DNA of 35,660 bases from Methanoculleus sp. UBA303 (GTDB taxonomy: Archaea > Halobacteriota > Methanomicrobia > Methanomicrobiales > Methanoculleaceae), in NCBI GenBank assembly GCA_002501655.1, contig DANY01000045.1:1-35660 (forward strand), written 5' to 3'. Position numbers and translations under genes: made by a program. Shown here piece by piece: positions 32,129-35,660 of this stretch. Positions within the stretch are counted from its first letter, which is position 1; each line of letters begins with the position of its first letter. A model generated the notes under the pieces. The model did not search any database and was not told where the DNA came from. It saw only the letters and a list, made by a program, of their open reading frames with translations.

Positions 32129-32455
32129 TCCCGAACCGCCCGGTGGATCCTGGTCGAGATCGCTCAGGCAGCAGTCCGAACCCGATCGTCACGGTTCCAT
32201 GCATTCTTCACCCGGAAAGTAGGAGTGATCGGGTTCAGCAAGACGATTGTCGCTGTGGCACGCAAGATCGTCACGATCTTCTGGCATCTGGTGGTGAATG
32301 ACGAGGAATACGAAGAGAACGAAAGGAACAGAAAACAGGAGATCCGTATCCCGAAAGTAAAACAACCAAAGTTTCTGACATTAAATGAGATGCTCCAGGT
32401 GCTTGTCGAGGCTAACATCTTCCTGAAACAATCAGATCCGCATGGAGGAGGATGA
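32129..32455 (+). pseudogene. C-terminal remnant of an IS110/IS116-type transposase
   Basis: An open frame from about 32129 reads SRTARWILVEIAQAAVRTRSS, then FFTRKVGVIGFSKTIVAVARKIVTIFWHLVVNDEEY, and stops at 32455. The core (RWILVE..AQAAV, TIVAVARK..TIFWHL) matches the C-terminal transposase domain of IS110/IS116/IS902 elements. The catalytic N-terminal DEDD domain is missing: upstream sequence runs straight into the promoter of the Fe-S flavoprotein gene, so the element is truncated. No terminal repeats are expected for IS110 and none are seen. The remnant has lower GC than its left-hand neighbours. Confidence 0.72.
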
Positions 32456-32946
32456 ATTCATCGTATTTTCATGTGAAACACGCAGCGATCCACCAACACG
32501 GGTCGACCTGACGGGCCATGTTCGCCATGAACAGAAATGGGCATTCCCCATTTTCAGTCATATAGAGAACGAACAGGCCCGTCCACCCTAAACCATTAAA
32601 TGATACCTGTGCATCATAAGAGCATGAACCCGGTTGGCGGCGTGGTACGGGGCTTTTCAACCCGTCCCTTGCGGGAGGGTCGGAATTCCGGCATTGAACG
32701 CCTCTGCGGTGGTGTTGGTACGATGAAGATGCCGAACGTTGTCGGCGGAACGGATATCCGGTTCTTCCCGTTCGGCAGGGAGTTGCTTTCCGCAGTTACA
32801 GATCTGGGATGATAATTGACATCAGTGATTTGGCAATTGCAGACATTTTTCGGTACCCTGGTGGGGTTCGGATTGGGGAGGATGAGGACGAGACCGTACG
32901 GCTCGGCGGCGACTTTTGAGTAACTAACGATAAATGAGAGAACACT
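32456..32946 (+). other. Intergenic region with hairpin, palindrome and short unexplained open frames
   Basis: About 490 bases with no recognised gene. It contains a hairpin (ACCC-g-TCCC, loop ttgc, GGGAGGGT; 32660-32680) followed directly by the 10-bp palindrome CGGAATTCCG (32681-32690). A 36-codon frame at 32809-32919 (MIIDISDLAIADIFRYP at its start, ending RLGGDF) looks protein-like but is too short to assign. It may be debris of a disrupted gene beside the transposase remnant. Confidence 0.4.
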
Positions 32947-34551
32947 ATGTCAGCGATACAATGTCCGGGAAAGAGAGGCAGACGCACGCTTATTGCCATA
33001 GTCGTCGTGATAGTAGCCGTGTGTGCCGTTGTGCTGGTATTCCATTTTCAGCCGTGGAAACCGACTCCACCCGGCCCACCGGTGCCGACGATACCGACTC
33101 CCGTGATGCCGACGGTGACAGAACCCACAATCATTGTTGCAGCGAGCGACAGCAGCGCGACGTCGAAATCCGGAGCAGACTATATCTGTGACGGTATCGA
33201 TGATCAGCATGAGATTCAGGCTGCGATCGATGCCCTCCCTGCCAGAGGCGGGACCGTCCAGCTGACGGAAGGAACGTTCAACTGTGCCGGAAGCATTCTG
33301 CCCAGGTCATACACGACCCTGAAAGGGCGGGGTGATGAGTCTACCCACCTCATTTTTACAAATAACGGCCTGATCTGGATGAAAAATGATTCTATTGCGT
33401 TAGAAGGCTTCCGGGCAACCGGCTCCGGCTATTCCGGGAAATGGGCGCATATGGGTGTGATATACATCACTGCGAGCCACATGTGGGTCAGGGACGTCAC
33501 GGCCACGGCCGACGGCTCCATCCAGGCTGTATTTTACGTGCATTCTATCGAAGGCTATAACAAGGATATCGAGTATATTGCGTTCGTCGGTTGTGTGGCT
33601 GATGGTCCCGGAACGTTTGGATTTCTTCATAGTTCGCAAGATACCGACTACAAGGTACACAGATACGTCCAGTATACCGATTGCAGGGCAATCGACTGCG
33701 GCCGATATTCCAGATTCAATAACTGGGTCACAGGATTCGACTTTGCGGAGCTCAACGACATCGAGAGCCTGCGGGTGACCCGGTGTGTCGCCGAAGGCAG
33801 CTGGGAATCCGGGTTCCACTTTGAATGGGCCCCCGCCAAGAACGACATCGTTCTCACCGACTGCATCAGCAGAAACAACGGCCAGAAACCCTACCCCGCA
33901 TATTACGACACAAGCGGCGAGTACTACTTCGGTGCCGGCTACATGGCGCCGAGGGGCCAGTACACGTTCGACAACTGCACCGCGGAAGGCAACAGCGCCT
34001 ACGGGTTCTTCTTCAGCTACCCCGATGGCGTTTACCTGTACAATTGCACGGACCTCGAGACGGGCCGGGGGAAGACCGACTACTCGCAGGTGAAACCGAC
34101 GTCGTTCTTCATCGTGCAGTCGCTGTTGACGAACGCTAACCCCTCGATCGTCATGGATAACTGTGAAAGCATCGAATCGTTCGGATACGGTCTGCACATT
34201 GCGCTGATGGATCACGTGCAGATCAAAAACTTCCGGTTGACTGATCCAGCCGGGATCGACGGCAAGGGCGCCGTGGTGGGGGGTTCACCGCGAGGAGCGT
34301 TATTTGTGGATTCTAGCATCGATATCCGTGCAACGGGGGATCGAGTCTCCACTCTGATATACGCGATGGGTAACAGGAATGTTGTATATTCCGGGCAGAT
34401 AAATTCAAACGCGGCGCAACCATTTGTTATTGACGGATACGGGACCAGCAATGTACTGGTACGGAATATGCAGATTCTACCGGTTGGTTCGACGGGCATA
34501 ACGTTGACACAGGATGTACCCGAGGGTGCAGTAAAGATCGTGAAGTCGTGA
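32947..34551 (+). CDS. Membrane-anchored right-handed beta-helix protein
   Basis: A 534-residue surface protein. Residues about 12-33 form an uncleaved N-terminal membrane anchor (RRTLIAIVVVIVAVCAVVLVF), then a Pro/Thr linker (about 38-62), then VAASDSSATSKSGADYICDG, the conserved entry to a pectate-lyase-type beta-helix, with DDQHEIQAAIDALPARGGTV and LTEGTFNCAGSI. The rest shows NxT/NC ladder repeats with Cys (YTDCRAIDCGRYS, LTDCIS, FDNCTAEGN, LYNCTD). Members bind or process polysaccharide or form surface layers; catalytic residues cannot be assigned. It is followed by a paralogue at 34921. Start ATG 32947 has only a weak GAGAG upstream. Confidence 0.82.
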   Translation: MSAIQCPGKRGRRTLIAIVVVIVAVCAVVLVFHFQPWKPTPPGPPVPTIPTPVMPTVTEPTIIVAASDSSATSKSGADYICDGIDDQHEIQAAIDALPARGGTVQLTEGTFNCAGSILPRSYTTLKGRGDESTHLIFTNNGLIWMKNDSIALEGFRATGSGYSGKWAHMGVIYITASHMWVRDVTATADGSIQAVFYVHSIEGYNKDIEYIAFVGCVADGPGTFGFLHSSQDTDYKVHRYVQYTDCRAIDCGRYSRFNNWVTGFDFAELNDIESLRVTRCVAEGSWESGFHFEWAPAKNDIVLTDCISRNNGQKPYPAYYDTSGEYYFGAGYMAPRGQYTFDNCTAEGNSAYGFFFSYPDGVYLYNCTDLETGRGKTDYSQVKPTSFFIVQSLLTNANPSIVMDNCESIESFGYGLHIALMDHVQIKNFRLTDPAGIDGKGAVVGGSPRGALFVDSSIDIRATGDRVSTLIYAMGNRNVVYSGQINSNAAQPFVIDGYGTSNVLVRNMQILPVGSTGITLTQDVPEGAVKIVKS

Positions 34552-34920
34552 CATCCTGTTCATCTATCCTTCGGTCGTTTTGGGTGCATCAGGAAGCACT
34601 TCCGTTATCTCCTCTCCTTTTTTCTCTAATTTCCAAACGAATTCGATCCATCTCTTTCTGCCGGACCTCTCATGCGCAGGTCAACTCTGCCTGAATCTTC
34701 CGGGTGGGCAGGAGTTGTTGCCGCGCTCAGGGGCATCAACCCCCTTTCCGATATAAAAACCATCCCCTGATACGATATCCTCAATGTGGCTTTTTCTCAG
34801 CTTCATATTGATTTAAAATTCGTATATCCTCCGGTAAGCCCGTGTGACGATTATTATTGTTTTAAAAATATTTTTATAATGCGATATAAAGACCTTAATC
34901 CGCTCCTGTGAGGGAATAGC
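34552..34920. other. AT-rich intergenic region before the second beta-helix gene
   Basis: About 370 bases without a gene. It has pyrimidine-rich tracts (ccttttttctc, about 34615-34625) that probably terminate the upstream transcript, and an AT-rich block from 34800 that holds the promoter of the next gene. The base composition contrasts sharply with the first 30 kb. Confidence 0.45.
34871..34880 (+). promoter_or_regulatory. TATA box of the second beta-helix gene
   Basis: TTTTTATAAT lies about 45 bases before the ATG at 34921, predicting a start near 34902 and a ~19-base leader that includes the GAGGG ribosome site at 34910-34914. A second candidate, GATATAAAG (34883-34891), lies slightly closer. 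Confidence 0.45.
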
Positions 34921-35660
34921 ATGAAGAAAACACTCGTAGTAGAAAGACGGTCAACGCTCCTTCTCGTGTTCTGCTTCTTTCTGATCTTCGGAACGGCCGT
35001 AGCAGGAGAGGAATTGTCCGGTACAAACACACTTGTCGTGGCGGCGGGCGATAGCACCAGCACAGCGAAGGCTCAGGCCGACTATGTCTGTGACGGATCA
35101 AACGATCAGGCGGAGATCCAGAACGCTATCAACGCCCTCCCCGCCGGCGGCGGAACCATCCAGCTGACGGAGGGGACGTTCAATTGCGCCGGAAGCATTC
35201 TGCCCAAGGCGCATACGACCCTCAAAGGCCAGGGCGACGACGCGACCTTTATTCGGTTCACGAACGACGGAATTCTCCGGGTCGACGCCGAATACGTGAC
35301 GCTGGAGAACTTCCATGTCGCAGGCACCGGCTACAGCGCATCGCGCGACTTCGGCGTGGTGTACATCCGTGCAGGCCACAACGCTGTCCGGGACGTCACC
35401 GGTACTGCGGACCGGACCATCCAGGGGCTCTTCTATGTGCGCTCCGTCGGCCTCGGCAACAAGAACATCGAGGACATCGAATTTACCCGGGTGGTTGCAG
35501 ACAGCCCCGGAACCTACGGGTTTCTCCACAGTTCATGGGGCACCAACTACAAGGTGCACAAGAACGTCCGCTATACCGACTGCAAGGCAATCGATTGTGG
35601 TCGATACAGCGCCTATAATCCCTGGGTTACCGGGTTCGACTTTGCGGAGCTCAACGACAT
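34921..35660 (+). CDS. Secreted right-handed beta-helix protein, paralogue of 32947-34551 (3' end outside window)
   Basis: An open frame from ATG 34921 runs off the window end; about 246 residues are visible. It opens with a signal peptide (MKKTLVVERRSTLLLVFCFF, cleavage near AVAG) instead of the uncleaved anchor of its neighbour. It then has the same beta-helix entry: VVAAGDSTSTAKAQADYVCDG, DQAEIQNAINALPAGGGTIQ and LTEGTFNCAGSILPKAHTTL. DNA similarity to the upstream gene is high, with long identical stretches such as the last bases of the window, so this is a tandem duplication with exchanged N-terminus. GAGGG six bases before the ATG supports the start. Confidence 0.82.
   Translation, partial: MKKTLVVERRSTLLLVFCFFLIFGTAVAGEELSGTNTLVVAAGDSTSTAKAQADYVCDGSNDQAEIQNAINALPAGGGTIQLTEGTFNCAGSILPKAHTTLKGQGDDATFIRFTNDGILRVDAEYVTLENFHVAGTGYSASRDFGVVYIRAGHNAVRDVTGTADRTIQGLFYVRSVGLGNKNIEDIEFTRVVADSPGTYGFLHSSWGTNYKVHKNVRYTDCKAIDCGRYSAYNPWVTGFDFAELND

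Noticed and set aside
32600..32812. 70-codon frame in the intergenic region
   Set aside because: It spans the hairpin and palindrome, has no ribosome site and no recognisable similarity.

Overview
The window reads as the chromosome of a high-GC methanogenic archaeon, most likely a Methanomicrobiales member close to Methanoculleus. This is inferred from gene content: DUF2115, a TrmB-type regulator, the archaeal AhbA/B/C/D haem route, a PAS protein ending in a degenerate DHp segment, PGF-pre-PGF and BIG2 surface proteins, tandem beta-helix surface proteins, and TATA-box promoters with near-leaderless starts. I see no rRNA, tRNA or CRISPR array.

Layout. 1-3265: the end of a secreted protein with a DUF4399-like domain, then a convergent RND/HAE3 exporter with an operator-like palindrome in its promoter. 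3489-6098: a minus-strand block of a small CxxC protein, a cupin, a NapH-type polyferredoxin membrane protein, a second cupin and DUF2115, facing a divergent TrmB regulator. 7115-9417: a stand-alone CooS-like Ni,Fe-CODH homologue with an altered active-site ligand, preceded by DUF488. 9569-13024: a secreted DUF4399-like/cupredoxin fusion and a convergent six-PAS sensor. 13428-19342: a tightly overlapping run of a small membrane protein, ahbD, ahbA, ahbB and ahbC, then a cupredoxin lipoprotein and a CydA-like membrane cytochrome. 19466-24844: a secreted PQQ-type sugar dehydrogenase fused to a FAS1 domain, then an overlapping operon of a Usp-Usp-PCP_red protein, a 66-aa protein and an ABC-2 exporter. 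25007-26460: a radical SAM/SPASM protein. 26457-30854: a giant BIG2 surface protein on the minus strand. 31240-35660: an Fe-S flavoprotein, an IS110-type transposase remnant, and a pair of beta-helix surface proteins in a lower-GC stretch.

How the genes may work together (inference). The centre of the window looks like a haem-and-copper redox island. AhbA/B/C/D would make haem from sirohaem. The adjacent CydA-like protein keeps counterparts of the E. coli CydA haem ligands H19, H186, M393 and E445, but lacks the long quinol-binding loop and the E99/E107 pair. A neighbouring membrane-anchored type-1 copper protein could replace quinol as electron donor. The Usp/PCP_red protein with an ABC exporter, and the HCP-like CooS variant, could belong to the same tetrapyrrole, oxidative or nitrosative stress theme. 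This is the best candidate in the window for an undescribed system.

Caveat. Five genes (ahbD, ahbB, the CydA-like gene, the 25-kb radical SAM gene and the Fe-S flavoprotein gene) are each broken by one single-base indel in or beside a short G/C run, with full homology continuing in the next frame. Sequencing or assembly error is the simplest explanation. The full-length coordinates given here span those frameshifts.
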